A stretch of 50,155 nt of DNA. Origin: Shewanella electrica (lineage in GTDB: Bacteria; Pseudomonadota; Gammaproteobacteria; Enterobacterales; Shewanellaceae). The stretch is taken from the NCBI RefSeq assembly GCF_022321485.1, contig NZ_JAKOGG010000004.1, positions 1 through 50,155 of the forward strand, in the 5' to 3' direction. The position numbers were made by a program, and so were the translations under genes. Position 1 is the stretch's first letter; every line of letters starts with the position of its first letter. The notes beneath the pieces are model-generated. The model searched no databases. It was not told the origin of the DNA and saw only the letters and a list, made by a program, of their open reading frames with translations. Below, piece by piece: positions 40,185 to 49,221 of the stretch.

Positions 40185-40484
40185 TTATTTTGCTTTTGGC
40201 AAAGCAATTTTCTTCTCTTCCGATTGACGGAAGATAACCAGCACGTGACCGATTAACTGGACTTTGACGGACTGAGTTTCGCGTACAATGGCATCAACGA
40301 TAGCTGCTTTCATTTCTCTGTCTTCTGAAGCCACTTTAACTTTGATCAGTTCATGGTACGACAGGGCATTATCAATTTCAGCCAGTACTCCCTCAGTCAG
40401 ACCATTGGCACCAAGCAGTACGACTGGCTTTAAAGGGTGAGCCAGACCTTTGAGGTACTGCTTTTGTTTGGTTGTTAAGTTCAT
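40185..40484 (-). CDS. yhbY: CRM-domain RNA-binding protein YhbY
   Basis: A small protein that binds pre-50S ribosomes; the domain is shared with plant chloroplast splicing factors. 99 residues from ATG 40484 (MNLTTKQKQYLKGLAHPL), almost entirely the CRS1/YhbY fold with the GANGLTEGV loop (GxxG-type) and HELIKVKV. The C-terminus is basic (EEKKIALPKAK). An in-frame TTG three codons earlier is less like the family start. It is divergent from rlmE-ftsH, as in E. coli. Confidence 0.96.
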   Translation of the reverse strand: MNLTTKQKQYLKGLAHPLKPVVLLGANGLTEGVLAEIDNALSYHELIKVKVASEDREMKAAIVDAIVRETQSVKVQLIGHVLVIFRQSEEKKIALPKAK

Positions 40485-40574
40485 TTTTACCAACTTTCGA
40501 CGAGTTACTGTTGAAAACGCGCTATTCTACCCTTATATAGCCTTCGTGTAACTCAGATTTGTTGCGGAATTTAA
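40485..40574. promoter_or_regulatory. Overlapping divergent promoters, yhbY / rlmE-ftsH (heat-shock-like)
   Basis: Toward rlmE, GTTGAAA (40510-40516), 13 bases, CCCTTATAT (40530-40538) resembles a sigma-32 promoter (CTTGAAA ... CCCCATnT); TTGAAA with TTATAT at 16 bases also fits sigma-70. Toward yhbY on the minus strand, TTACAC (40546-40551), 16 bases, TAGAAT (40524-40529). The two overlap. Confidence 0.55.
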
Positions 40575-41204
40575 ATGTCAGGAAAAAAGCGAACAGCTAG
40601 CTCCACACGCTGGATGCAAGAGCACTTTGATGATCACTACGTCAAATTGGCACAAAAACGAGGGTTAAGATCTCGTGCGGCGTTCAAGCTCGAAGAGTTG
40701 CAGCAAAAAGACCAATTGATTAAACCGGGAATGACCGTGGTCGACCTTGGCGCTGCGCCGGGCGGTTGGTCACAGGTAGCGGTAAAGTTGGTGGGGGACC
40801 ACGGTAAAGTGGTTGCTTGTGATATTTTGCCGATGGACCCAATCGTTGGCGTCGATTTCCTCCAAGGTGACTTTCGCGAAGAGAAAGTACTGGATGCCTT
40901 GTTGACTCGCGTTGGTGATGAAAAAGTCGATATTGTCCTGTCTGATATGGCGCCGAATATGAGCGGTGCTGATGTTGTTGATCAGCCTAGAGCAATGTAT
41001 CTTGTTGAATTAGCTTTAGATATGTGTCATCAAGTGTTGGCGCCTAACGGCAGCTTCGCGGTTAAAGTGTTCCAAGGTGAAGGCTTTGACGAATACATGA
41101 AAGCAGTACGTGACGCATTTAAAGTAGTAAAAACCCGCAAACCAGAGTCATCCAGAGCACGTTCAAGGGAAGTGTATCTGGTAGCGACAGGGTATAAGTT
41201 GTAG
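40575..41204 (+). CDS. rlmE: 23S rRNA 2'-O-uridine2552 methyltransferase RlmE (FtsJ/RrmJ)
   Basis: It methylates U2552 in the A-loop of 23S rRNA late in 50S assembly; a heat-shock protein in E. coli. 209 residues, full length. N-terminal [15 protein letters not shown] with the catalytic Lys, SAM motif [29 protein letters not shown], the DMAPNMSG motif with the catalytic Asp, and [14 protein letters not shown] with the second catalytic Lys. ftsH follows after 42 bases; the rlmE-ftsH pair is conserved. Confidence 0.97.
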   Translation: MSGKKRTASSTRWMQEHFDDHYVKLAQKRGLRSRAAFKLEELQQKDQLIKPGMTVVDLGAAPGGWSQVAVKLVGDHGKVVACDILPMDPIVGVDFLQGDFREEKVLDALLTRVGDEKVDIVLSDMAPNMSGADVVDQPRAMYLVELALDMCHQVLAPNGSFAVKVFQGEGFDEYMKAVRDAFKVVKTRKPESSRARSREVYLVATGYKL

Positions 41205-41246
41205 TACCCTGAATGATGTAGGTCTCAATACTGAGAGGTTCCATAA

Positions 41247-43190
41247 TTGAGTGACATGGCAAAAAATATAATCCTGTGGGTCGTCATCGCCGTGGTGTTG
41301 ATGTCGGTCTTTCAAGGCTTTTCTCCGTCGTCTTCTTCGTCAAAGTCGATAGAATATTCAACGTTTCTGGATGACATTCGCGCCGGACAAATCGCTTCTG
41401 TCGAAGTGAAAAGCGATCAACGTACCATTGAAGGTATGCGCAAGACCGGTGAAAAGTTTGTCACTATTATGCCTGTTTATGATCGCGATTTGCTGAATGA
41501 CTTAGATCGTAAAGGCGTTGCCATGAAAGGGCAGGAAGCCGAGGAGTCAGGGTTCTTAACCCAGATTTTCATCTCTTGGTTCCCGATGCTACTGCTGATT
41601 GGTGTGTGGATTTTCTTCATGCGTCAGATGCAAGGCGGTGGCGGCAAGGGCGCAATGTCGTTTGGTAAGAGTAAAGCCAAGCTGATGAGCGAAGACCAGA
41701 TCAAAACCACTTTTGCTGACGTGGCTGGTTGTGACGAAGCCAAAGAAGAAGTGAAAGAACTGGTGGATTACCTGCGTGACCCAACCAAATTCCAAAAACT
41801 GGGTGGTCGTATTCCAACTGGCGTACTGATGGTCGGCCCTCCGGGTACCGGTAAAACCTTGCTGGCAAAAGCGATTGCTGGTGAAGCAAAAGTGCCATTC
41901 TTTACCATTTCAGGTTCAGACTTCGTTGAAATGTTCGTCGGTGTTGGTGCATCACGTGTGCGTGACATGTTTGAACAAGCGAAGAAATCAGCGCCTTGTA
42001 TCATCTTTATCGATGAAATCGACGCCGTAGGTCGCCAACGTGGTGCGGGTCTTGGTGGTGGTCACGATGAACGTGAGCAAACCTTGAACCAGATGCTGGT
42101 GGAAATGGACGGCTTTGAAGGTAACGAAGGCGTTATCGTGATTGCCGCGACTAACCGTCCAGACGTGCTTGACCAAGCGTTGTTGCGTCCAGGTCGTTTC
42201 GACCGTCAAGTGGTGGTTGGCTTGCCAGACGTACGTGGTCGTGAACAGATTCTGAAAGTGCATATGCGTAAAATCCCGCTGAGTGACGATGTCAAAGCCA
42301 GCGTGATTGCTCGTGGTACGCCAGGCTTCTCCGGTGCTGATTTGGCTAACTTAGTCAACGAAGCTGCACTGTTTGCTGCGCGTGGTAATCGCCGCGTAGT
42401 GACGATGGAAGAGTTTGAACGCGCCAAAGACAAGATCATGATGGGCGCAGAACGTCGCTCGATGGTGATGTCTGAGCCAGAGAAAGAATCCACTGCGTAT
42501 CACGAAGCGGGTCACGCGATTGTGGGTTGCTTGGTGCCTGAGCACGACCCCGTGCACAAGGTGACCATTATTCCTCGCGGCCGTGCCTTGGGTGTCACTT
42601 TCTTCTTACCAGAAGGTGATTCAATCAGTGAAAACCGTCGCAAGTTAGAAAGCCGTATTTCGGTGGCTTACGGTGGTCGTCTGGCGGAAGAGATCATCTA
42701 CGGTGCAGATAAAGTCTCTACCGGTGCTTCGCAAGACATCAAACAGGCAACTGCCATTGCGCGTAACATGGTGACCCAATGGGGCTTCTCTGAAAAACTT
42801 GGCCCGCTGTTGTACGCCGAAGAGGAAGGTGAAGTATTCCTCGGTCGTTCAATGGCAAAAGCTAAACACATGTCAGATGAAACAGCGGCGATCATTGATG
42901 CCGAAGTGAAAGCCATTATCGAACGTAACTATCAACGTGCTGAAAAGTTACTGCGTGAAAACATGGACATTCTGCACGCCATGAAAGACGCACTGATTAA
43001 GTACGAAACCATCGACTCTCGTCAAATTGAAGACTTGATGGCGCGCCGCGAAGTGCGTCCGCCGGTTGATTGGCAGATGGACGACAAAGGTTCAGGTGAT
43101 GGTAGCCACGGTGGTAATAAAACATCGCCGTTGGATGAGACAACTGAGCCTGACTCAGATTTAACCAATCCAGGTGAATCTCGTCACTAA
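41247..43190 (+). CDS. ftsH: ATP-dependent zinc metalloprotease FtsH
   Basis: A hexameric membrane protease that degrades damaged membrane proteins, LpxC and sigma-32. 647 residues from TTG 41247, which has GAGAGG about nine bases upstream; ATG 41256 (MAKNIILW) gives 644 and is the alternative. Membrane helices at about 7-24 and 105-125 flank a small periplasmic domain. AAA domain with Walker A GPPGTGKT (197-204), Walker [10 protein letters not shown] (251-259) and the second region of homology. Zinc site HEAGH (419-423). The C-terminal tail is hydrophilic and variable. Confidence 0.97.
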   Translation: MSDMAKNIILWVVIAVVLMSVFQGFSPSSSSSKSIEYSTFLDDIRAGQIASVEVKSDQRTIEGMRKTGEKFVTIMPVYDRDLLNDLDRKGVAMKGQEAEESGFLTQIFISWFPMLLLIGVWIFFMRQMQGGGGKGAMSFGKSKAKLMSEDQIKTTFADVAGCDEAKEEVKELVDYLRDPTKFQKLGGRIPTGVLMVGPPGTGKTLLAKAIAGEAKVPFFTISGSDFVEMFVGVGASRVRDMFEQAKKSAPCIIFIDEIDAVGRQRGAGLGGGHDEREQTLNQMLVEMDGFEGNEGVIVIAATNRPDVLDQALLRPGRFDRQVVVGLPDVRGREQILKVHMRKIPLSDDVKASVIARGTPGFSGADLANLVNEAALFAARGNRRVVTMEEFERAKDKIMMGAERRSMVMSEPEKESTAYHEAGHAIVGCLVPEHDPVHKVTIIPRGRALGVTFFLPEGDSISENRRKLESRISVAYGGRLAEEIIYGADKVSTGASQDIKQATAIARNMVTQWGFSEKLGPLLYAEEEGEVFLGRSMAKAKHMSDETAAIIDAEVKAIIERNYQRAEKLLRENMDILHAMKDALIKYETIDSRQIEDLMARREVRPPVDWQMDDKGSGDGSHGGNKTSPLDETTEPDSDLTNPGESRH

Positions 43191-43209
43191 CCGTTTAGTG
43201 GTATTAGCG

Positions 43210-43232
43210 AAAGCCCCTTTTTAGGGGTTTTC
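43210..43232 (+). terminator. Terminator after ftsH
   Basis: AAGCCCCT, TTTT and AGGGGTTTT (to 43231), followed by a T-rich run (CCTTTTTATT). Stem of about 7 bp, 20 bases past the ftsH stop. Confidence 0.8.
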
Positions 43233-43288
43233 CTTTTTATTCTGGTTAATTTTTATCGCGTTGTTAATTGACGCTAGTTGGAGGTTGT

Positions 43289-44122
43289 GTGTTTACGCTG
43301 AAATCAGGCAATAAGCAGTTGCTACTGGATTCACCCAAAGTGATGGGTATTTTGAATGTCACCCCAGATTCATTTTCTGATGGTGGCCGTTATTCCCAGT
43401 TCGACTTGGCGCGTAAACATGCCGATGAGATGATCGCCGCTGGCGTTGATTTTATTGATATTGGCGGCGAGTCAACTCGTCCGGGGGCGGCTGAAGTCTC
43501 TTTGGATGAAGAACTGCATCGTGTATTACCGATGGTGGAATATATCGCCAACAACTCGAATGTATGGATTTCAGTGGACACCAGTAAAGCGCAAGTGATG
43601 ACCGAATCGGTGGCGCTTGGCGCGCACCTCATCAACGATGTGCGCTCGTTAACCGAGCCGGGCGCCTTGGCCGCTGCGGTTGCGGCACAAGTGCCGGTTT
43701 GCATTATGCATATGCAAGGACAGCCGCAAACCATGCAGCAAGCGCCGCTTTATGACAATGTCACTGACGAGGTGCTTGGGTTCTGTCGAACGCGTACCGA
43801 TGAGTGCGTTGCCGCAGGATTGAGCAAAGAACAGATATTGCTTGATCCAGGGTTTGGTTTTGGTAAGACTCTGGCGCATAATTACCGCCTATTGGCCGAA
43901 CTTAATCGGTTTCATGAATTGGGCCAGCCACTACTCGTTGGGCTGTCGCGCAAAAGTATGATTGGTAATTTGCTGAATCGCCCGGTGACGGAGCGTATGG
44001 CTGGTAGTCTTGCGGGAGCGATGATTGCCGCACAACAAGGCGCACATATCATTCGTGTACATGATGTTAATGAAACGCTCGATGTACTTAAAGTGCTTGC
44101 GGCAGTAAAGACAGCTAATTGA
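43289..44122 (+). CDS. folP: Dihydropteroate synthase FolP
   Basis: It joins p-aminobenzoate to the pterin diphosphate in folate synthesis and is the sulfonamide target. 277 residues from GTG 43289 (then FTLKSGNK), with TTGGAGG four bases upstream; a TTG seven codons earlier is not supported. TIM-barrel motifs: GILNVTPDSFSDGG, FIDIGGESTRPGAAEVS, ISVDTSKA, LLDPGFGFGKT and LVGLSRKSMIG. No sulfonamide-resistance insertion is evident, but I did not align. ftsH-folP-glmM order as in E. coli. Confidence 0.97.
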   Translation: MFTLKSGNKQLLLDSPKVMGILNVTPDSFSDGGRYSQFDLARKHADEMIAAGVDFIDIGGESTRPGAAEVSLDEELHRVLPMVEYIANNSNVWISVDTSKAQVMTESVALGAHLINDVRSLTEPGALAAAVAAQVPVCIMHMQGQPQTMQQAPLYDNVTDEVLGFCRTRTDECVAAGLSKEQILLDPGFGFGKTLAHNYRLLAELNRFHELGQPLLVGLSRKSMIGNLLNRPVTERMAGSLAGAMIAAQQGAHIIRVHDVNETLDVLKVLAAVKTAN

Positions 44123-44152
44123 CAACAGAAACTATTACAAAGGTTATATCTC

Positions 44153-45490
44153 GTGGGTAAACGGCAGTTTTTTGGTACCGATGGAATTCGCGGTAAAGTG
44201 GGCGCAGGAAAAATGACGCCGGAGTTGGCACTGAAACTTGGCTGGGCTTCAGGTCGCGTGTTGTCTAGAACTGGGTCTCGTAAAGTGCTGATTGGTAAAG
44301 ACACCCGCATTTCCGGCTATATGTTTGAGTCAGCACTTGAAGCGGGTCTGTGTTCCGCTGGCCTTGATGTGATGTTGATGGGGCCGATGCCCACCCCTGC
44401 GGTTGCCTACTTGACCCGCACCTTCCGCGCTGAAGCGGGGATTGTGATTAGTGCTTCGCATAACCCTTATTACGATAATGGCATTAAGTTTTTCTCCTCT
44501 CGCGGCACCAAGTTAGATGATGCATTAGAGCTTGAGATTGAAGCCGAACTCGAACGCCCACTGGAATGTGTAGAGTCACAGCAGCTTGGCAAAGTATCGC
44601 GTATCACTGACGCCGCAGGCCGTTATATCGAATACTGTAAAGGTAACTTCCCTTCTGATCAGACGTTAGAAGGTATGAAGATTGTGGTTGATTGTGCCCA
44701 CGGCGCTACCTACCACATTGCGCCGAATGTATTCCGTGAACTAGGTGCTGAAGTGGTTGTTATTGGTGATAAACCTAACGGCACCAACATCAACGATCAA
44801 GTCGGTGCGACCGCTATGCAGGCTATCTGTGACAAGGTCGTCGCTGAGCAAGCCGATCTGGGGATTGCCCTCGATGGCGATGGCGACCGCATCATGATGG
44901 TTACCCGTGATGGTCAAGTGGTCGATGGCGACCAGATCCTCTATATCTTAGCCGCTGACACGCAATTTCGCGGGCAGTTACGTGGTGGGGTTGTCGGCAC
45001 ACAGATGTCCAACCTAGGCCTAGAATTGGCACTAAATGCACTGAATATCCCGTTCGCCCGTTCTAAAGTGGGCGACCGTTATGTGATGGAGATGCTGACT
45101 GCCAATGATTGGCGCATCGGTGGGGAAAACTCCGGTCACATTGTGCACCTTGACCACAGCACCACCGGTGACGGCATTGTGGCCGGAATTCAAGTGCTAG
45201 CTGCAATGTGTCGTCGCGGCATGACCTTAGAACAGCTGATTGAGCCAGTGACATTATTGCCGCAAGTGTTGCTCAATGTACGCTTTGAAGGTAGCAATAA
45301 TCCTATTGAGTCAGCCGATGTGCAGCAGGCGGTTGCTACCGTCGAGCAGGCGCTTGGCGACACTGGTCGCGTATTGTTGCGTAAGTCGGGTACTGAACCG
45401 CTGATCCGTGTCATGGTCGAAGGTACTGACAATGCTACTGTGACCAAACACGCTGAATTTATCGCCACGGCGGTGAAAGCTGCGGTGTAA
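44153..45490 (+). CDS. glmM: Phosphoglucosamine mutase GlmM
   Basis: It converts glucosamine-6-phosphate to glucosamine-1-phosphate for UDP-GlcNAc, and so for peptidoglycan and LPS. 445 residues (E. coli 445). The phosphorylated Ser102 lies in [13 protein letters not shown], the metal loop is [11 protein letters not shown], the sugar-binding loop is GGENSGHIV, and the phosphate-binding loop is [15 protein letters not shown] start with AAAGG about ten bases upstream. It follows folP after 30 bases and is probably co-transcribed. Confidence 0.97.
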   Translation: MGKRQFFGTDGIRGKVGAGKMTPELALKLGWASGRVLSRTGSRKVLIGKDTRISGYMFESALEAGLCSAGLDVMLMGPMPTPAVAYLTRTFRAEAGIVISASHNPYYDNGIKFFSSRGTKLDDALELEIEAELERPLECVESQQLGKVSRITDAAGRYIEYCKGNFPSDQTLEGMKIVVDCAHGATYHIAPNVFRELGAEVVVIGDKPNGTNINDQVGATAMQAICDKVVAEQADLGIALDGDGDRIMMVTRDGQVVDGDQILYILAADTQFRGQLRGGVVGTQMSNLGLELALNALNIPFARSKVGDRYVMEMLTANDWRIGGENSGHIVHLDHSTTGDGIVAGIQVLAAMCRRGMTLEQLIEPVTLLPQVLLNVRFEGSNNPIESADVQQAVATVEQALGDTGRVLLRKSGTEPLIRVMVEGTDNATVTKHAEFIATAVKAAV

Positions 45491-45519
45491 GCTAAGCTGA
45501 TAAAATAATTCATAAAATC

Positions 45520-45538
45520 CTGTGGTTTTTCACCACAG
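45520..45538 (+). terminator. Hairpin after glmM
   Basis: CTGTGGT (45520-45526), loop TTTTC and ACCACAG (45532-45538): a perfect 7-bp stem 29 bases past glmM. There is no T-tract after it, so termination is uncertain. Confidence 0.4.
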
Positions 45539-45669
45539 ATGACCATGTTATATGCGCTAAGTGTAAAAAATGTGCGAACGTGGTCCAAAACTTAAAATTT
45601 GTCGGGCTGGCTATTGTAACTTGATAATTGGTCCGCTATTATTCACGCCGCTTTCTAAGGAGATGGTCA

Positions 45670-46452
45670 ATGGCTCTTAGACGCCCGATGGTCGCCGGCA
45701 ACTGGAAAATGAACGGTAGTGCGCTGTTAGCACAAGAGTTATTTAAAAAGTTTGCCTCTAAACTCAACAACGACGCTGTTGAAGTTGTGTTGTGTCCACC
45801 AACGATTTATCTAGAAAGTGTTCGGCAGCAGCTCGAACTACACAAAGATGCGCTAAACGGTTCCATTGTCAGAATGGGCGCGCAAAACCTGAGTCAACAC
45901 GATTTCGGTGCTTACACAGGTGAAATCTCTGGCGGAATGCTCAACGATGTTGGCTGTAAATATGTCATTATCGGTCATTCTGAACGTCGTAGAATGTATG
46001 GCGAAACCAGTGATGTAGTTGCAGAAAAGTTTGCTGCTGCACAAAAGCATGGCCTTACTCCAATACTGTGTGTTGGTGAATCTGGCCCAGCTCGCGAAGC
46101 TAGACGCACATTTGAAGTGCTAGCAGAAGAGTTAGATGTGGTCATTGAAAAAAATGGCACCATGGCTTTTGATAACGCGATTATCGCCTATGAGCCACTA
46201 TGGGCTGTAGGAACAGGTAAAAGCGCGACGCCTGAACAGGCGCAGGAAGTGCATGCGTTTATTCGTAAACGACTTTCTGAAGTTTCACCCTTCATCGGTG
46301 AAAACATAAGAATTCTGTACGGTGGCAGTGTGACACCGAGTAACGCGGCTGATTTATTTGCCCAGCCCGATGTGGATGGTGGATTAATTGGTGGCGCAAG
46401 TTTGAACTCTACCGAGTTCTTGAGTTTGTGTGCCATAGCAACGAGCGCGTAA
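45670..46452 (+). CDS. tpiA: Triosephosphate isomerase TpiA
   Basis: It interconverts dihydroxyacetone phosphate and glyceraldehyde-3-phosphate. 260 residues from ATG 45670, with AAGGAG about seven bases upstream; the frame stays open 14 codons further without support. Catalytic residues Lys13 (AGNWKMNG), His103 (IIGHSERR) and Glu175 (AYEPLWAVGTGK) are present, as is the phosphate loop LYGGSVTPSNA. A possible promoter is TTGTCG (45599-45604), 18 bases, GATAAT (45623-45628). secG begins two bases after its stop, so the two share a transcript. Confidence 0.97.
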   Translation: MALRRPMVAGNWKMNGSALLAQELFKKFASKLNNDAVEVVLCPPTIYLESVRQQLELHKDALNGSIVRMGAQNLSQHDFGAYTGEISGGMLNDVGCKYVIIGHSERRRMYGETSDVVAEKFAAAQKHGLTPILCVGESGPAREARRTFEVLAEELDVVIEKNGTMAFDNAIIAYEPLWAVGTGKSATPEQAQEVHAFIRKRLSEVSPFIGENIRILYGGSVTPSNAADLFAQPDVDGGLIGGASLNSTEFLSLCAIATSA

Positions 46453-46454
46453 TT

Positions 46455-46790
46455 ATGTACCAAGTACTGATTGTAGTTTATCTGTTGGTCGCTTTAGCTC
46501 TGATTGGGCTGATTCTGATCCAACAAGGTAAAGGTGCTGATATGGGAGCCTCTTTTGGCGCCGGTGCATCAGCAACTTTATTCGGTTCTTCAGGTTCAGG
46601 TAACTTCCTGACCAGAACCACAGCAATATTAGCGATTTTGTTCTTTGTGTTGAGTCTGGCAATTGGCAACTTGAGTGCTAACCATACCCAACAGGAAGAA
46701 AGCTGGAATAACTTAGGTTCAGACAGTGCGGTTGAAACTCAGCAACAAGCACCTACTGCACCAGCTCAACAAGAGAAAGTTCCAGAGTAA
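46455..46790 (+). CDS. secG: Preprotein translocase subunit SecG
   Basis: The third core subunit of SecYEG; it eases the SecA cycle. 111 residues from ATG 46455. Two membrane helices at about 4-22 and 55-73 with the conserved LILIQQGKGADMGASFGAGAS between them, SGSGNFLTRTTAILA at the second helix, and a Gln/Ala-rich tail. No clear ribosome binding site; coupling to tpiA two bases upstream is likely. A tRNA-Leu follows, as leuU follows secG in E. coli. Confidence 0.96.
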   Translation: MYQVLIVVYLLVALALIGLILIQQGKGADMGASFGAGASATLFGSSGSGNFLTRTTAILAILFFVLSLAIGNLSANHTQQEESWNNLGSDSAVETQQQAPTAPAQQEKVPE

Positions 46791-46799
46791 GACCTTTTA

Positions 46800-46886
46800 G
46801 CCGAGGTGGTGAAATTGGTAGACGCGCAGCCTTGAGGTGGCTGTGACCTAACGGTCGTGCGGGTTCAAGTCCCGCTCTCGGCACCA
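46800..46886 (+). tRNA. leuU: tRNA-Leu (GAG)
   Basis: 87 bases including encoded CCA. Acceptor GCCGAGG pairs with TCTCGGC (last pair G-U). Anticodon stem CAGCC/GGCTG with loop TTGAGGT gives anticodon GAG (46834-46836), reading CUC/CUU. A long variable arm, as in all class II tRNAs; T arm GCGGG-TTCAAGT-CCCGC. It starts ten bases after the secG stop, the same context as E. coli leuU. Confidence 0.96.
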
Positions 46887-46967
46887 TTATTAGCTCTGTT
46901 TAAATTGGTTAGTTTACACAGAGTTATTGCAAATTTTACTGGGTATCAGTAGAATTGCAGCAGTTGA

Positions 46968-47044
<77 letters not shown>

Positions 47045-47102
47045 GCTCCAAGTGTAAGCAAGTAATTGATTACACTAATACAGGTTCTCGGAACAGCAAC
47101 AG

Positions 47103-47126
47103 CCTCGTATTAAACGGGGTTTTTTG
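47103..47126 (+). terminator. Terminator between tRNA-fMet and rimP
   Basis: CCTCGT (47103-47108), loop ATTAA and ACGGGG (47114-47119), one T-G pair, followed by TTTTTTG. In E. coli a partial terminator also separates metY from rimP-nusA, so readthrough controlled by NusA is plausible. Confidence 0.75.
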
Positions 47127-47211
47127 TTATCTGGACCTAGATGCTTTACTGCATTGTTCGGCAGTGTGATATTGGGGCTTTATGCCCTTTTTTAGTTTCA
47201 GGAGTAGTCAT

Positions 47212-47667
47212 TTGGCAACATTAGAATCAAGACTCGAAGAGATGCTGACTCCCACCGTTGAAGCGCTGGGCTATCAGCTCTGGGGAATTGAATTCGTCAA
47301 AGCGGGTAAGCATTCAACTCTACGCATTTACATTGATGGTGAAAACGGCGTCAATGTGGAAGATTGCGCGACTACTAGTCGGCAGGTAGGGGCTCTTCTT
47401 GACGTTGAAGATCCCATTCCAGCCGAATACACCCTGGAAGTATCCTCTCCCGGATTAGATAGACCTCTATTTAACGCCACTCAATATCAACGCTACATTG
47501 GCGAAGATGCCAAAGTGCAACTCACTATGCCTGTTGCAGGCAGCCGCAACCTCAAAGGGGTGATTACCCAAGTTGAAGGGCAGATGTTGACGCTTAAAGT
47601 AGATGGAAAAGATCTGACGATTGCCTTGGATAATATCCGCAAAGGCAACTTGATAGCTAAATTTTGA
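47212..47667 (+). CDS. rimP: Ribosome maturation factor RimP
   Basis: It binds the 30S subunit during assembly. 151 residues from TTG 47212 (then [11 protein letters not shown]), with AGGAG seven bases upstream (E. coli 150). N-terminal alpha/beta domain with [19 protein letters not shown] and [30 protein letters not shown] at the hinge, and the C-terminal SH3-like domain ending KGNLIAKF. An ATG ten codons upstream exists but lacks a site. nusA starts 26 bases later. Confidence 0.96.
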   Translation: MATLESRLEEMLTPTVEALGYQLWGIEFVKAGKHSTLRIYIDGENGVNVEDCATTSRQVGALLDVEDPIPAEYTLEVSSPGLDRPLFNATQYQRYIGEDAKVQLTMPVAGSRNLKGVITQVEGQMLTLKVDGKDLTIALDNIRKGNLIAKF

Positions 47668-47693
47668 TGGATTCAAGGTGAACGAGGCAAGAC

Positions 47694-49193
47694 ATGAATA
47701 AAGAAATTTTGCTGGTCGCTGAAGCGGTTTCTAACGAGAAAGCCGTACCCCGTGAGAAGATTTTTGAAGCCTTGGAAATCGCACTGGCCACCGCGACTAA
47801 AAAGAAATACGAAGGCGACATTGACGTACGCGTAGCAATTGACCGTAAAAGCGGTGATTACGAGACTTTCAGACGTTGGTTGGTGGTTGATGACCAAGGC
47901 CAAACGTTGGAAAACCCATATCGTGAAATCACCTTGGAAGCGGCGCGCGTTGATGAGCCTGAAATCCAACCGGGCGATTATGTAGAAGACGAAATTGAGT
48001 CTGTACAATTTGACCGTATCACTACCCAAACTGCTAAGCAGGTTATCGTACAAAAAGTACGTGAAGCTGAACGCGCCCAAGTGGTAGAACAGTTCATCGA
48101 TAAAGAAGGTGAATTGGTTACCGGTATCGTTAAGAAAGCGAACCGCGATAGCATCGTAGTGGACTTAGGCAACAACGCTGACGGCGTGTTGTACAAAGAA
48201 GATATCATTCAACGTGAATCTTTCCGTCCGGGTGACCGTGTGCGCGCATTGCTTTACGCAGTACGTCCTGAAGCACGTGGTGCGCAGCTGTTCCTCAGCC
48301 GTACCAAGCCAGACGTATTGATTGAATTGTTCCGCATTGAAGTACCAGAAATCGCTGACGAGATGATCGAAGTGATTGGTGCGGCGCGTGACCCAGGTAG
48401 CCGCGCCAAAATCGCGGTGAAATCCAACGACCGTCGTATCGATCCAATTGGTGCTTGTGTGGGTATGCGTGGTGCACGTGTACAAGCGGTTACCAATGAG
48501 TTAAGCGGTGAGCGCATTGATATCGTGTTGTGGGATGACAATCCTGCGCAATTCGTTATCAACGCCATGGCACCTGCTGATGTGGCTTCTATCGTAGTTG
48601 ATGAAGATAACCACTCAATGGATATCGCGGTTGAAGCAGACAGCTTAGCGCAAGCGATTGGCCGTAACGGTCAGAACATCCGTTTGGCGACTCAACTGAC
48701 CGGTTGGGAACTGAACGTGATGACAGTTGATGACCTGAACGCTAAGCATCAAGCTGAGAGCGCAAAAGTTACCTCATTGTTTGTGAGTGCGCTCGACATC
48801 GACGAAGAGTTTGCTCAAGTACTGGCAGACGAAGGTTTTACCTCTTTGGAAGAGATCGCCTACGTCCCAGCATCTGAGCTGCTGTCTATCGATGGTTTAG
48901 ACGAAGACATCGTTGCAGCACTGCGTGAACGTGCTAAAGAAGCATTGGCGACACGCGCGCTGGCTTCAGAAGAAGCGCTGGACGGAGCCCAGCCAAGTGA
49001 AGATTTGCTCGCATTGCCGGGATTAGAGCGCCATCTTGCTTTCGTATTAGCAAGCAAAGGCGTGAAGACATTGGAAGATCTGGCTGAGCAAGGTATTGAC
49101 GATTTGATCGATATTGAAGAACTAACAGAAGAACAAGCAGGCGAGCTGATCATGGCTGCCCGTAATATCTGTTGGTTCGGTGAAGATGCGTAA
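47694..49193 (+). CDS. nusA: Transcription termination/antitermination factor NusA
   Basis: It binds RNA polymerase near the RNA exit and modulates pausing, termination and antitermination. 499 residues (E. coli 495). N-terminal polymerase-binding domain (1-130), S1 domain (about 135-200) with [23 protein letters not shown]1 and KH2 (about 200-345) with [18 protein letters not shown] and [19 protein letters not shown], and two C-terminal acidic repeats (about 360-495) that contact NusG/alpha-CTD. It lies between rimP and infB in the conserved operon and in E. coli represses that operon. Confidence 0.98.
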   Translation: MNKEILLVAEAVSNEKAVPREKIFEALEIALATATKKKYEGDIDVRVAIDRKSGDYETFRRWLVVDDQGQTLENPYREITLEAARVDEPEIQPGDYVEDEIESVQFDRITTQTAKQVIVQKVREAERAQVVEQFIDKEGELVTGIVKKANRDSIVVDLGNNADGVLYKEDIIQRESFRPGDRVRALLYAVRPEARGAQLFLSRTKPDVLIELFRIEVPEIADEMIEVIGAARDPGSRAKIAVKSNDRRIDPIGACVGMRGARVQAVTNELSGERIDIVLWDDNPAQFVINAMAPADVASIVVDEDNHSMDIAVEADSLAQAIGRNGQNIRLATQLTGWELNVMTVDDLNAKHQAESAKVTSLFVSALDIDEEFAQVLADEGFTSLEEIAYVPASELLSIDGLDEDIVAALRERAKEALATRALASEEALDGAQPSEDLLALPGLERHLAFVLASKGVKTLEDLAEQGIDDLIDIEELTEEQAGELIMAARNICWFGEDA

Positions 49194-49221
49194 GTCGGTC
49201 AACAGAGAGGGGAGTTAACGG

